Under the pieces are notes generated by a model, which saw only the letters and a program-made list of their open reading frames with translations, was not told where the DNA came from and made no database searches. From Lytechinus variegatus (lineage: Eukaryota; Echinodermata; Echinoidea; Temnopleuroida; Toxopneustidae): a DNA stretch of 64,000 nt. Made by a program: the position numbers and the translations under genes. Location of the stretch: contig NC_054748.1 of NCBI RefSeq assembly GCF_018143015.1, forward strand, positions 15,999,356 through 16,063,355. The letters run 5' to 3'. Below are positions 36,568-48,039 of the stretch, piece after piece; position 1 is the first letter of the stretch, and each line of letters starts with the position of its first letter.

Positions 36568-38655
36568 ACCTAACATATGTATGAAGGAGCAATTGTCACA
36601 GAGCAAATGCCATGGAACTTGATGATCAATCATGCCTTATTTTTGTTGTAAATAAATCTGTTTTCTTACCAGATATATTCGTAAGCATTGTAGCAAATGC
36701 ATTGCATAAATATATATAATTATGTATTCCATTTCTCTTAATGTATTCCAAAAAAATTGTCTTTCCAAAGTATGTCTTCTTCAGAGAAAAGGGCTGTATA
36801 TATTCCATCTGTTTTTATAGAAAATCTTAGTTTAAAAGCTGGGTATCTCATTATGTATATATTTGACAACATTTGTACTAAATCTGCAGTACCAGTATAT
36901 AGAAGGTAAAATATTTTTTTATATGTATTTTCGTAGTGGAAAGCTGATAATATATAGTACTGATTTTTCTTTACAATGAAATGTGATTCTGTAGATATTT
37001 AATATGTTGATCATGTCATTGATTACAATGGTACAGCAGTCCTATTTATAGGTCATTACTGCTGCGGTCAAATTACCCCTGATGTCTGCGTGATGAGTAG
37101 AAAACAGTTGTTTTGCGGATTTCTATATGAACCAGCAGCTGGTTGAAAAATTATATTATTATATTATATGAACCAGCAGCTGGTTGAAAAATTATAAAAA
37201 TGACCGTTTTCGACTCGTTGTACGGCTATCGATCGTAGGCAAAATGTGACTGCACCAGATGTAATTCTTGCACCGCATTAATTTTTTTTTCTTTATAAGG
37301 AGCTAAAGAATGATATTTTTCAGTTGCCATGTCAATGGTAGGCTAAAATATTGCAATCTTATCATGGACATAAAATCTGCAGTTTGTGTTCATAATGATA
37401 AAATTCCCCAATATGGCAGACAGAACAGTAATTTTCAATTGAGTCTACGCCAGCTCCATCCAACTTTCCCTTTGGTCGGATCCAACTTGGTGTAATCTCA
37501 GTTGGTCTACAACCAGTTGGTCTAATTGATCTACTTGGTCTACTTGCCATACAGCCCAATATTTAATTTTGACTAATTTCTAGATAGGCTTTGACCTTTT
37601 TTTTATCCAATATCCATTTATGCTGCACATATATACTTGTATCTGCCACTAATTTTTTTTTCCTCTCTTTTTTTGATAATCTTTCTCCTTTTTTTGGGGC
37701 ACAAAGTAGGCCTATGCTATTCTCTCCTGGGGCCTGTAACACAAAGCTTTGGCAATCATCATAGAACATTTTTTTTACTATTGATTTCATTGACTACAGA
37801 ATCGTGAAATCATGAGTAAGAGTAATCGTGAATCTTTGTGTTACGGAGCCCTGGATTTGCTAACGTATCATATTTTTACTTTTTAAGTGTTTATCAACTC
37901 TGCCTGCGATGTCTGTTTATTATTTTCAGTACATGTTTGTGCACTAGTTTCGTCTTTTCAAGTTCTGTTCTTAAGTCTTATTTATTTTGCATAATATTAG
38001 AATGTTTCTTACTAACTTGCCAGAAAGGTGCATTTTGTAAGCCTTGCATTAAGTACTTAGTGTATTTTCCTTTTCTTATTTTGTATTTATTTTATTTAAT
38101 TGATTTTTTTTGGGGGGGTATATAAGCTGGGCAACTAAATTTGTAATAAATTGAATTAAAAAGGGATCTGTTTTGAGCTGAACTCGTTAAGTAATCTTTA
38201 GTAACATAAAAAATACCTAAAGTTAGTTAAGAATTAGAAATTACAAAATGAAATACATAGTGAATGAGTACTTCTAAACTGTTTTGAATGTTTTGTTTAT
38301 TTCTCTTTTCTAGTATTATAAATGATGATGGTGATATGATAGTCATTGATATTATTATTATGATTATCATCAATATAACACTGTAATTATCACATTAATT
38401 ATCATCATTAACATTATTACTCTTATTATTTCTATTTTTAGTACTTTCATTATTATCGATTGTTGTTACAATGAGTATTCTTACCTTGTAGTATATTGCT
38501 CATGAAAATAATGAATTGCGGTCAGTGCACTTTTTATGGATTTTGTATTCAAGGTACTTTATTTAGAGAGAAAAGGGAATGCATCTCAAATTAAAGCTTT
38601 TTAGTAGATTTTAGTTGACTGTTTGAAAGAAGTATGTTTTTTATGAGCTTCCTAA
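36568..38655. other. intergenic with small repeats only
   Basis: ATGAACCAGCAGCTGGTTG occurs twice (about 37127 and 37168) as a short direct duplication around a CAGCAGCTGG palindrome. GTTGGTCTA words near 37500-37545 belong to the family seen at 48040 and 57765. 38330-38480 is ATT-rich. No gene is supported. Confidence 0.4.
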
Positions 38656-38905
38656 CCAAAAAGTGAAAACTGATTGATTGATATATAGATTGAATGATCA
38701 ATTGTTAATTGATTGGTTGGTTGTTTGATTGATAGATGAGTGGATGGATTGATTGGTTTGTTGGTTGATTGATTGATTGATATATTGATTGGTTGATTAT
38801 TTGATTGATTGATTTGTTTATTTGTCAGTTGGTTGATTGGTTAGTTGGTTGATTTCCTTGTTTGTCAGTTTGTTGGTTGATTGCGGATTTATTGGTTGGT
38901 TGACT
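38656..38905. repeat. (TTGA)n/(TTGG)n tetranucleotide repeat
   Basis: Imperfect GATTGATTGGTTGG units over about 250 bp. Confidence 0.8.
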
Positions 38906-38929
38906 GTTTATAGAGCAATGTGAATGAAT

Positions 38930-40190
38930 CAAGTTGGCTACGGGCATCCCTTCTCGGTATCGAATGGCGGACCGACTTCATGATGGATGGAATGCAACGA
39001 GCTCGGCCACGGAACCATGTCGATGTCGCGCCGCGAATTAGTGTTCCTGAATAGCGAACTTTTTTTGCTTTGAATAATATTTTATTTTCTTCCTCTTTCA
39101 AATCAATAAGTTTACAATCACAATTCATATAAACATTATTTGCACATATGCAATAAATAAACAATCAAACAAATAGATATGTCAATATCGATGAGATTAC
39201 AAATATTCTTAAAATGATTACAAATGAAGTTAAACTGCCAAATTTCTCTTCTATAACAATGTCAAAGCAGAGGGGAAAACCTAATATCAATAGACCAAAA
39301 AAAACATACTTTGTAAAAGATTACTTTTTTCCCTGAATAGAATAAAAATAATCTCTTTTGAACATGATAATTGTACAAGAATAAGAAAAAAAGATAAAAG
39401 ATTATTTTATTGGTCACTTAGACCCCCATAACCCCTCCCCCCCCCCCCCTCATCTCCCCCCCCCCCCCCCCCCCATCTCTCTCCCCAGACTAGACACTCG
39501 CACAAGCTCACTTCAACTCGACAGGAACACCGCGAATTCACGAATAGCGCCATCTCCGGTGAAATGCATGCTAAGTGAGATTAGCCAAAACTGAAGTCGG
39601 AAGTGACAGAATTTGTTTGCATTTTATGCCTTTCTTTTCTTTTTCCCAAAGCAGGTAAAAGAATTGTGAGTATCTCTCGTTTTTTTCTAAATAAATTTCA
39701 TTGACATCTTGTTCACTTGTATATTCCCAAATCTGTAATACATATTGCTAATCGGGTGACGACAGCTACAGCCGGTTACGTACGGCCTACGCTAGTAGTA
39801 CCGGTAGTACCGGCGGACGCCGCGTCTCGCGGGTCGAGACACCTTTTCACCGGTATCGAATGAGGGGAATTGGGCGAAGGGGCGGAGGCACATCGCATGT
39901 AAAGTGACTAGTCACTTATTAACTATTATTTTATTACCGGACACTATTCTGGATGCGCATATAGGCCTATTCCTGCGTACTAACACAATTTTGTATGGTA
40001 AGACTTCTGTGCAGTAAGCACTGAGCTGAGTGGAGGAATTTCACGGCATTATTTTTTCCTGAAATTGGGAACCAGTTGCCTTGGAAGTGCTTCCCAGCCG
40101 GCAGCCAGGGTGACACAGCAGATTTCACAAATGGGACAATCGACAAGCACGATACACGAGCGGTTCGACAGAGCCAGGTTGATCATTAGT
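38930..40190 (+). promoter_or_regulatory. CpG-rich block, candidate promoter of the FGFR1OP2-like gene
   Basis: 38930-39055 and 39485-40190 are clearly richer in CpG and G+C than the flanks (for example CCGGCGGACGCCGCG near 39812). They are separated by an AT-rich insertion that begins with a T run at about 39060, followed by C runs near 39437-39475. GAATAGCG stands at both edges of that insertion. Possible leader-exon donors exist (AGCAGGTAAAAG near 39655). It is the only CpG-rich patch upstream of the coding exon at 44124. The link to that gene is inferred from position. Confidence 0.3.
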
Positions 40191-40239
40191 CATGTTAATA
40201 AAAGAATCAACAAAGAAGGCTACACAAAAAAACTAAAAA

Positions 40240-40985
40240 AATTGTAAAGAAAAGGAAGGGAGGAGGGTTAACATAAGAATGAACGAAAGGAAAGAGGACA
40301 GAAAAGAGATGAATTGAGAGCCAAAAAACGAAAACAAAAAATGAAGGGGAAAATAAAATAAGAAAGTAAAAGAAAGAAAGATTAAAAGAAAGAAAAAAGT
40401 TTCTCATCATTCTTTGAAATGAATAACAGAGAAAGGAAGGGAAGACGATTTAATGTGTGAAAGAAAAAAAGGGAGAAAGGAAAAAGAGAAAGTAAGAAAA
40501 AAGGAGGAAGAAAAAAAGAATGAAGGAAAGAAAAATGTTTCATTCTTTGAAAGAAACAAAGAAAAACAGGAAGGGAAAGAAACAATAAGGGAAAAGAATT
40601 CAAAGGAAAAGGAAAATAATAAAGAGTGAAACCTTGGATGAAAGAGAGGGAGGAAAGAATGAAGTCCTGAGGAGAGAATGAAAAAAGATTGACAATAATG
40701 GAAGGAGAGAAAGAACGAAAAGAAAAAGGATCAGAAGAAAGAAGGAAGCAAAAGTTTAAGGAAAGAAATAATGAAGGAAATAAAATTTAATAAAGAAGGA
40801 AAGTACGGTAAGAGAAAGAAGGGAAGAAAGAAAAAGAACAGAGAGAAAGGATAAGGAAAGAAAGATATAGGAAAGATAGAAAGAACAAAAAAAAAGTAAG
40901 CAGGAAGGATAGAAAGATGATGAAAGAAGGATAGGAAAAAGAAAATAAAATGAAAGAAAGAGGAAAAAAGTTCAAACTTCAAGCA
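40240..40985. repeat. purine-rich (GAAA)n low-complexity block
   Basis: About 750 bp of AAAGAAAGG-like sequence, almost free of pyrimidines on the + strand. The Phe/Leu/Ser-rich - strand frames are artefacts. Confidence 0.85.
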
Positions 40986-41288
40986 AACAAAAAATCCGAT
41001 CATCTAACAAAAATCTTAATGATATTTTGGGTGTTTTAAAATATATTTATTTTTAGCAATCGTTAGAAAACTATAATTTTTAGAAATGAATGAAATTCCA
41101 AAGCAAAACATGGTCAAACTTAAAAATGAGATGAAACATCACAGCATCACACGCATGCATCTCTCATTACAAGATCAACACTCAAAACGATATCTGAAAC
41201 AACTAGATCAAGTTATGAAAACTCAATAACTTGTCCCTTTGATTACATCACCAAATCAGCTATCTGAGAATCCATGATATAATTATGC

Positions 41289-42020
41289 TGGTTCCCATTT
41301 TGAAAAGTAGATGAGATTGATCAGTGATGATTCTGACGAAATGAATTATTTAGTAAATTGTCTTTATCTACTCTTGAAAATGGGAACCAGCATGTATGAA
41401 ATATAATTCAGGAAAATTTTCTTAGGTGGGCGGTTCCCATTTTGAAGAGTAGATATAAAGACAGATTGCTAAAGAGATTTATTTTGTAAGTGATGATTCT
41501 CAGATGACGAAATAAATCTCTCTAACAAACTGTCTTTATCTACTTGTGAAAATGGGAACCAGCTACAATTCAGGAGAATTTCATAGCTGGTTCCCTTTTG
41601 AAATGTACATAGACAGATTGCTAGCGAGATTTATTTTGTCAGTGATGATTCTCTGACGAAATAAATCTCACTAAAACTGTCTTCTTCTTGTGAAAATGGG
41701 AACCAGAACAATTCAGGAGAATTTCATAGCTGGTTCCCATTTTGAAGAGTAGATAAAATTAAAAAGAGAGATTGTCAATGAGATTTATTTTGTCAATGAT
41801 GATTTTGATGAAATAAATTTCACTAGTAAAATAAATCTGACTAAAACTGTCTTCTACTTGTGAAAATGGGAACCAGAACAATTCAGGAGAATTTCATAGC
41901 TGGTTCCCATTTTGAAGAGTAGATAAAAAAAAGAGAGATTGTCAATGAGATTTATTTCGTCAGTGATGATTTTGATGAAATAAATTTCACTAGTAAAACT
42001 GTCTTTATCCTCTCCTGAAA
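41289..42020. repeat. tandem array of five inverted-repeat hairpin units
   Basis: Units are at about 41289-41391, 41430-41563, 41585-41706, 41728-41876 and 41898-42020. Each begins AGCTGGTTCCCATTTTGAAG (or close), passes through AGATTTATTTTGTCAGTGAT, and returns through ACGAAATAAATCTCACTA to GTGAAAATGGGAACCAG. Each unit can thus fold into a stem of about 50-60 bp with a small loop at GTGATGATTCT. The later units are joined by a conserved spacer AACAATTCAGGAGAATTTC. The last right arm is decayed. Confidence 0.9.
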
Positions 42021-42039
42021 GATCTGAAAGTGAGCGTGA

Positions 42040-42245
42040 TCGGTTCATCACGGACGGACATTTGATAGATTTTGAAAGTTTTCAAGGCTTGTAACAAATT
42101 TGTAATAAGATGAACAAGGTTCCTTTGTGTTTTGTAGTGAAGGGTAGGACAAAGTATGCTGAATGATGAAAAAAGTTTGTTGCCTTGGTTACCTACAAAC
42201 ATAGGTATCCACTAAATGTGCCATATCACGGACGGACATGATAGA
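42040..42245 (+). repeat. short direct repeat ATCACGGACGGACAT
   Basis: The 15-bp word ATCACGGACGGACAT is at about 42047 and 42225, flanking about 165 bp immediately after the hairpin array. It may be a target duplication or the edges of the array's parent element. Confidence 0.5.
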
Positions 42246-42703
42246 AATGTAGTTTATAGAATTTTTGTACATTTTTATTGTTTCTATCTACGGTAAACAG
42301 CTTAACATGGACTAATAACTGTTAATGCAACTAACACTCTGGTATGTATGCGAACCCTTAACCGATCATGCTCAAGTAAGATAAGTTCCCTAGTTTTGAA
42401 TATTTGTGGAAGTTCTCCAAATGGGTTGAATACTGCCTGGTCGAATACTAGTGCATACATGTAAAGGAATTTAGCATTAATTAGACAAATCTAATTCTGA
42501 AAGTGTGAATCCTATTATTACTCTACCAAACTCAGCAGCCTGAGACTTCCCGAATCGAAATTCATCCAAAGAGCAAACTGACTTCAATTTTACACAGTCA
42601 GGCCTATGTTAATCTATAAAGGGATCTAGGTTTTCATGTCAAAATTTGTGATCAATGCTGTAAACCATAAACTACATGTACAGTACAGAGCGTAGGTACA
42701 CAC
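42246..42703. other. intergenic, nothing recognised
   Basis: Moderately AT-rich sequence with no inverted repeat or exon signal that I could support. Confidence 0.35.
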
Positions 42704-43552
42704 ACTTACAAAGAGTTATGAATGATCTGATCAAACTCAACTATGGAAAGCCAGCAATGCCCAAATCTAAAAAAAAAACATGTTTAAAAATATTTCTAGA
42801 TATGATATATTTTCATAAGTTCATTGATTTCTTGACAATCACATACATGTGTTTGCTGTCATTACCAAGGACATTTTACAGATCTAGGAAAAATTATGGC
42901 ACTGATGGATTTCCATAGACTCGCGATTGATTAGATCAACATTAAAGGACAAGTCCACCCCAACAAAAACTTGATTTGAATAAAAAGAGAACAATTCAAC
43001 AAGCATAACACTGAAAATTTCATCAAAATAGGATGTAAAATAAGAAAGTTATGACATTTGAAAGTTTCGCTTCATTTCACAAAACAGTTATATGAACGAG
43101 CCAGTTACATCCAGATGAGAGAGTTGATGATGTCACTCACTCACAAGTTCTTTTGTTTTTTATAGTTTGAAATATGAAATATTTTGATTTTCTCGTCATT
43201 GTCATGTGAAATGAAGTTTCATTCCTCCCTGAACATTATTTTAACATTTTGTGCTTGAGGCAAGGAGGTCCTAATCATCAAATTCGTAAAAATTGAAATA
43301 TTGTATACCTCAAACAAAAAACAAAAGAAGTGAGTGAGTGACATCATTGACTCTCTCATTTGGATGTAACTGGCTCGTTCATATATCTATTTTGTTAAAA
43401 ATAAGCGAAACTTTGAAATGTCATGACTTTCTGATTTTACATCCGATTTTGATGAAATTTTCAGCATTGTGCTTGTCTGATTTTTCTCTATTGATTCAAA
43501 TCAACATTTTTCTGAGGTGGACTTGACCTTTAACTCTTTGTAAGATGGGGCC
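42704..43552. mobile_element. MITE B interrupted by MITE A (copy 4)
   Basis: The family B left arm (ACAAAGAGTTATGAATGATC) and most of the interior lie at 42704-42941. The right arm is cut after GATTGATTAGATCAAC and resumes at 43534 with CTCTTTGTAAGATGGGGCCC. Between them is a full family A element with TTAA at 42942-42945 and 43530-43533. Family A was therefore active after this family B copy had inserted. Confidence 0.85.
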
Positions 43553-43797
43553 CAGATAAACCTCAACTACTGTTGTATGGAAATCCATCAATATCATAAT
43601 TTTCCATAGGAATCTTTCACAATGTTGTTTATGGAAGAGCACACTGAATCAACAAGGATGAATGTATGTATATATTCATCCTAATTATAAGAGTTTTTTT
43701 TTTAACCAACATAGATTTTAGATGTTGATGGCTTTCCATAGATGTGGTTGATTGGATTAATCGCAACTCTTTGTAAGACAGGACCCAGATGTGTAGA
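43545..43797. mobile_element. GGGCCC-ended MITE, family B, further copy
   Basis: Begins at the shared GGGGCCCAGA and ends ACTCTTTGTAAGACAGGACCCAG. The inverted CTTTCCATAGATGTGG and TGGAAATCCATCA words are typical of the family. The left arm is shortened. Confidence 0.6.
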
Positions 43798-43888
43798 TCT
43801 GCATGTACATGTAACCCTTCTGAAAACGACAATGATGTTTTTTTGAACTGTGAATTTATTGTCGTATTGCCTTGTATTTTCCTCCAGC

Positions 43889-43951
43889 TCCATTGATCAA
43901 GTACTGTGTGGTGCAAAAAGGCCTTTAGAAAGGTTGAAAGAACACAACAGT
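43889..43951 (+). pseudogene. decayed copy of FGFR1OP2-like exon 1
   Basis: 63 bp matching 44136-44198 with a constant offset of 247 bp: TCCATTGATCAAGTACTGTG is identical, as is AAAGGTTGAAAGAACAC. Differences between them introduce a TAG in the original frame (GGCCTTTAG). It follows a pyrimidine-rich stretch ending CAG at 43885-43887, so a cryptic acceptor is possible. It is a broken tandem copy, not a usable coding exon. Confidence 0.85.
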
Positions 43952-44123
43952 CCTTTTAGGGTTAAGTCTTCAGATATGTGACCCTCATTAGAGTTTGTTC
44001 TGCCCATACCTCTAACTTGACTAAATGACAAAGGCAAACGACGATTATCCTGCCCTTAAAGCTATTTTAAATTTTTGCAAATTTTAACGTCAAATTATCT
44101 TGTGTCACCTTCTAGATCCTAGC

Positions 44124-46366
44124 ATGATGACATTGTCCATTGATCAAGTACTGTGTGATGCAAGAAGGCTGGTCGAAAGGTTGAAAGAACACGACAGTGC
44201 TGCTGATCATCTTATTCAAGAAACTACAACTCTGAACAAGAAAATTGAAGTCATGAAAGAGGTATTATTAAATATCTCACCCTCCACCTGTAAAACTAAC
44301 AAGTCGCTGTGTAGGGCTCAGTGTAATTAGCTAAGATAGTGAATATGATCTTCAAATATCATGTTAGAAGATAAAGAGTATTCATTCATCTTATACCGGG
44401 CGGTATTGTCAGAGTTTGAAGTTGTAACATTTTGAATACAAAGAGAGATACTATAAAAGTTTCTTTGAGACTTTTTCACACTAATTGGTAATTTCACAGA
44501 GTTTCCACATTCACCATGCACACATGAATGGATTCTAAACTTCCAAAAATTTTCTCTCCTTATGATTCTCTCACCAAATACATCTAAATTCAATGAAGTA
44601 CTTGGTTTTGTTATTATTATTATAATTGATATCTATAGTTAAAGTTATATGAATTATTAAAGGCTTAGGATCTGCAGTTTTAGACTTACTGAAAATCTCA
44701 AAATTCTTTTTGGTCATTTTATTGTGGGTTTTTAGTTGGAGGGTCATTTAATTGTTCCTGTTATAGCTTTTTTTACATGTATGTATGATTGAAGCCGGGT
44801 AATAATGCTTTTTGAAAATGCTATTTACCATCTTGCATGTTCTGTTCTAAAAATTGATTTGATATCTGTGATTATTTCAATATGAAACGTTGACTTGAGC
44901 CAAGTCTACTGAACTTAAAGATGCAATGTACTGTAGTGGAAGCGTCGTGTTGTAGCGGTTCTGACTCTCGCCTTGTAATAAGAAGGTCATGTGTTTGAAT
45001 CCCACCATAGTCTAGCATCCTTTGGCAAGGTGTTAATCCACACTTTGCCACTCTCCACCCAGGTGTACCCGGTAGGATGTAAAAGCCTAGTATGATGCCT
45101 CGCAATCGAGTCTTGGAACTCTTGTTGAAATGCTCCCCAGGGAGTGGAGAAGGTGCATATGCTGTATGCAGGCATGCAAGGATCCGATGACCGGGGTAAT
45201 AAAATGTGTGTAAAGCGCTTAGAGACGTTCCGATGTACATGTATTAAGCGCTATATAAATGCGGAATATTAGATAAATGAGTGATGATGGTGTTTTTTTT
45301 CAGTACCAAGAGGAGATCGAGGAGATGAACAACATCGCACACCACCGGCCCCGCTCCGCCCTGATCCTTGGGATCCAGCAGGAGAACAGACAAATCAGGG
45401 AGCTGCAGAAGGAGAACCAGGAGCTGCGGGTGGCCCTGGAGGAGCATCAGTCGGCCCTAGATCTGATCATGAGCAGCTACCGGGACCAGGTCTCGAGGCT
45501 GGTCAACGCGAACCAGGCCGAGAGGGACAACATGATTGCTAATAAGAAGATGATGGAGTTTGAACAGGTATGGTTTCGCTTCAAATGTCAGGGACTGATC
45601 CTGGTTTTACCAGAATGATGAAAAATAATTGACCATCACAGGGGGAATAGAATAAGGATGAGCGCCACTGCTAACCGCAGTTTTGACAAATACCATGGTA
45701 GCAGGGCTCAGCAGCCAATATAAATAAAAATCAAGGTTTCCATGGTAGTTTCAACAATGCCAACGTTTTTATGTAACAAAACCGTGAACTTACATGTAGA
45801 TCAACTGCTTACTCTCTTCAGGATAAGCTACTGCTGAAAAAAGTTGAATTAAATGGTTTTACACCCGAAATACTGTTTTTGTTTCCTCAGTATACTGTAA
45901 TTCTTTTAAGGAGGTTTCAACCCTGGACATGATGTAGTATGTTCCATTCTATGGTAAACAAGTTTATTCTTATTCTTCCCTTTAAACAAAATACATCCCC
46001 TCTATTGATTAACAGGACCCAGCCGCTTCCTCAGTCGAAAAGATAATCGAGATGGCTGCCGTCATGCAGCGGGCCATCGACGTCGACGAGCAGAGCTCCT
46101 ACGACGTTGAGGAAACCTTGGCGCGACTTCAGATGGAGAACCGTGGCCTTCGAGAACTGTTGCAGATCTCCAGGACGACCCAGGCGAGGCACACACCCGC
46201 CTACAGCAGGGAGGGCAGCGAGGACTTGGGAGAGAGGGAAAAGGGCAACGAAGAGGACGGGGAGAAGGATAATGATACGAGCGAGAGTGACAGCGACAGA
46301 GACACATCGGTCATACACGACACAACTGTCATAGAAATGGATAAGAATGGTGTTCCGTTGAAATGA
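44124..46366 (+). CDS. FGFR1OP2: FGFR1OP2/SIKE1-family coiled-coil protein, three coding exons
   Basis: Exons are 44124-44261, 45304-45567 and 46016-46366. Introns are phase 0 and GT-AG, the stop TGA is at 46364-46366, and the product is 250 aa. The family start is MxxxIxxxLxDA; the second Met (44127) aligns best with vertebrate proteins, so either ATG may be used. Residues 46-100 contain YQEEIEEMN, HHRPRSALILGIQQEN and RQIRELQKENQELR, nearly the same as human FGFR1OP2 as I remember it. A second coiled-coil follows (EKIIEMAAVMQRAIDVDEQ, then LARLQMENRGLRELLQISR). The tail is acidic and Ser-rich and looks specific to this lineage. Known family members are cytoplasmic coiled-coil partners: SIKE1 binds IKK-epsilon/TBK1, and both SIKE1 and FGFR1OP2 are STRIPAK phosphatase-complex subunits. 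Vertebrate FGFR1OP2 has a longer middle segment that is missing here, as in SIKE1. Confidence 0.92.
44933..45275 (+). mobile_element. tRNA-derived SINE next to an FGFR1OP2-like acceptor
   Basis: The head GTCGTGTTGTAGCGGTTCTG (box A-like) and GGTCATGTGTTTGAATCCCA (box B-like) is followed by a tRNA-unrelated body. The tail GTAAAGCGCTTAGAGACGTT leads to TTAAGCGCTATATAAATGCG. The tail shares its GCGCTATATAAA end with the SINE at 33310 and resembles the LINE tail at 47510-47560. It ends about 28 bp before the exon starting at 45304. Confidence 0.88.
45660..45785. repeat. diverged fold-back repeat (CAGCAGCCAAT family)
   Basis: ACCATGGTAGCAGGGCTCAGC and the mirror-like GGTTTCCATGGTAG match the family at 22786-22930. 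It lies in the second intron of the FGFR1OP2-like gene. Confidence 0.5.
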
Positions 46367-46505
46367 TGTCAGCAGATTCTCTCACATGAACTAGGTTGAT
46401 AATCCCTCTGATGAACACTGCACCAGGATGAACTATGTGTGTGACCAAGAATGGATACAAACTGCATAGCTGTATTTGTATTGTGGCCCACACAGGGTTG
46501 CGCTT
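46367..46505 (+). other. start of FGFR1OP2-like 3' UTR
   Basis: Non-coding sequence after the TGA. A transposon follows, so the poly(A) site is either before 46505 (not evident) or beyond the insertions. Confidence 0.3.
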
Positions 46506-47672
46506 AAAGGAAACCAAAATTCAAGAAAAGAAGCAATCTTATTGGAAAGAGTAAAAAGAGAGGAACAATTCAAAACAAGTTTCATCAAAATCGGTTAAGA
46601 AATAAGCAAGTTATGGACATTTTAAAAATCTTGTACTTTCTATGGGGATCCTCAAATTGGCAAACATGCTTCAAAATGGCTGATTTTGTGGACAACTCTC
46701 CATTTGTTTTGTACACAAATGTTCATATATTCCTCATTATCTTTCATATTGCATCTTGCCTTCTTCTGAGCACAACATATGTCATGGGGAAAATATGATT
46801 CACACCACATATGTCAAGGAGAAAATGTGTAATATGTAAAATATAGGGGAAAATCTGAAAATTTGTGTACAAAACAAATGGAAAGTTGTCCACAAAATCA
46901 GCCATTTTGAAGCACGTTGGCCAATTTGAGGATCTGCGTAGAAAGTACAACAAGACTTTTTAAAGTCCATAACTGTTCTTTCCAGACTGGACTACTGCAA
47001 TAGTCTCTTCAGCGTTCTTAGCCAGAAGGACTTAGACCGACTTCAGAGACTACAGAACTCTGCCGCTAGGCTTGTCTTCTCTGCTCCCCTTCGGACTCGC
47101 ACAGAACCTCTCCGACTGGAACTCCATTGGTTGCCTGTGAGACAGAGGATAGCCTTCAAAATTTTGCTGCTAGTCTTCAAGTCGCTCAACCACAGAAGCC
47201 CGGAGTACATCGATAACATTCTCATTCGTCGTTCTCAAGTCCGTACTACTCGTTCATCTTCGTCAATCTGGCTCACTCAACGCCTATCCAAGAGACGTGC
47301 GGGTGAAACGTCCTTTCCTGTGATTGCTGCAAAACTATGGAATCACCTACCAGCTGCAGTGAAGATGGCCTCCTCTGTTGAACAATTCAAGAAGGCCATT
47401 AAATCCCATCTATTCTGCTAAGTGGACAATTAATTGCATGGACTAGACCGATCATTCCGAGGTGTAGAACAGTTGTTTTAGTGGCCAAAACAAATATGGA
47501 GTAGTGTGTGTGCAGCGCTTTGTAACCGAAAGGAAAAGGCGCTATATCGAATGACATTTTGGATTGGAACTTGCTTACATGTATTTCATAACCGATTTTG
47601 ATGAAATTTTTTTTTTTAAATCGTTACTCTCATTTTACTCTTTTCCATAAGATTTCTTCATTTTAATCTAGT
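46506..47672. mobile_element. palindromic MITE interrupted by a LINE fragment
   Basis: The left arm runs from 46506 (GAAACCAAAATTCAAGAAAA) through ATGGCTGATTTTGTGGACAA. The right arm begins about 46850 with the mirror TTGTCCACAAAATCAGCCAT and is cut at about 46975 after AAAGTCCATAAC. It resumes at about 47570 with TTGCTTACATG and continues through ACCGATTTTGATGAAATTT. The LINE piece therefore landed in an existing element. Confidence 0.75.
46978..47421 (+). pseudogene. 5'-truncated L2/CR1-like LINE: reverse transcriptase C-terminal end
   Basis: An open frame of 147 codons plus stop starts abruptly with LSRLDYCNSLFSVL and contains LQRLQNSAARLV, LHWLPVRQRI and WNHLPAAVK. These are the familiar closing motifs of CR1/L2-clade non-LTR reverse transcriptases. 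It ends at TAA 47419-47421. A tail of about 150 bp follows, with GCAGCGCTTTGTAACCGAAA and GGCGCTATATCGAATGAC to about 47565. The catalytic domain is absent, so this is a 5'-truncated copy. Confidence 0.9.
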
Positions 47673-48039
47673 TTAATATCTCTCATAATTTGAGTTGTTT
47701 CGCAGAGCTAAGCATTAAATAGGACCAGGTGGCCAGCTTTTGTTAGGAAGCAACTCTTATAAAATTGTTTCAATTATTGGGAAATATTTTGGGTTAGGTA
47801 TAAAATAGGGTCCGTAATAAACTATTGTGGAAATGATTTACCTGTGGAAATGATTTACCTGAGAAAATTTGAATTACAGCTGCTTGACCAGTCTCTTTCC
47901 ACCCCCTGCCATTGATAAAATTATAAGAACATATTTTTTAGTGAGGTAGTATAAAATTGGGTCCTTATTTAACTGTTTTAGGAATGATTTACCTCAGAAA
48001 ATCAAACGGCAGCTGTGTGACTAATCTTCATTTCATTAT
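47673..48039. other. no recognised feature
   Basis: AT-rich with a local repeat: GGAAATGATTTACCT occurs at about 47830 and 47847, and again diverged near 47982. No gene. Confidence 0.35.

Noticed and set aside
40065..40247. 60-codon frame in the CpG-rich block as a coding exon
   Set aside because: It has no ATG start and no family match, and the FGFR1OP2-like protein already has its expected N-terminus at 44124.
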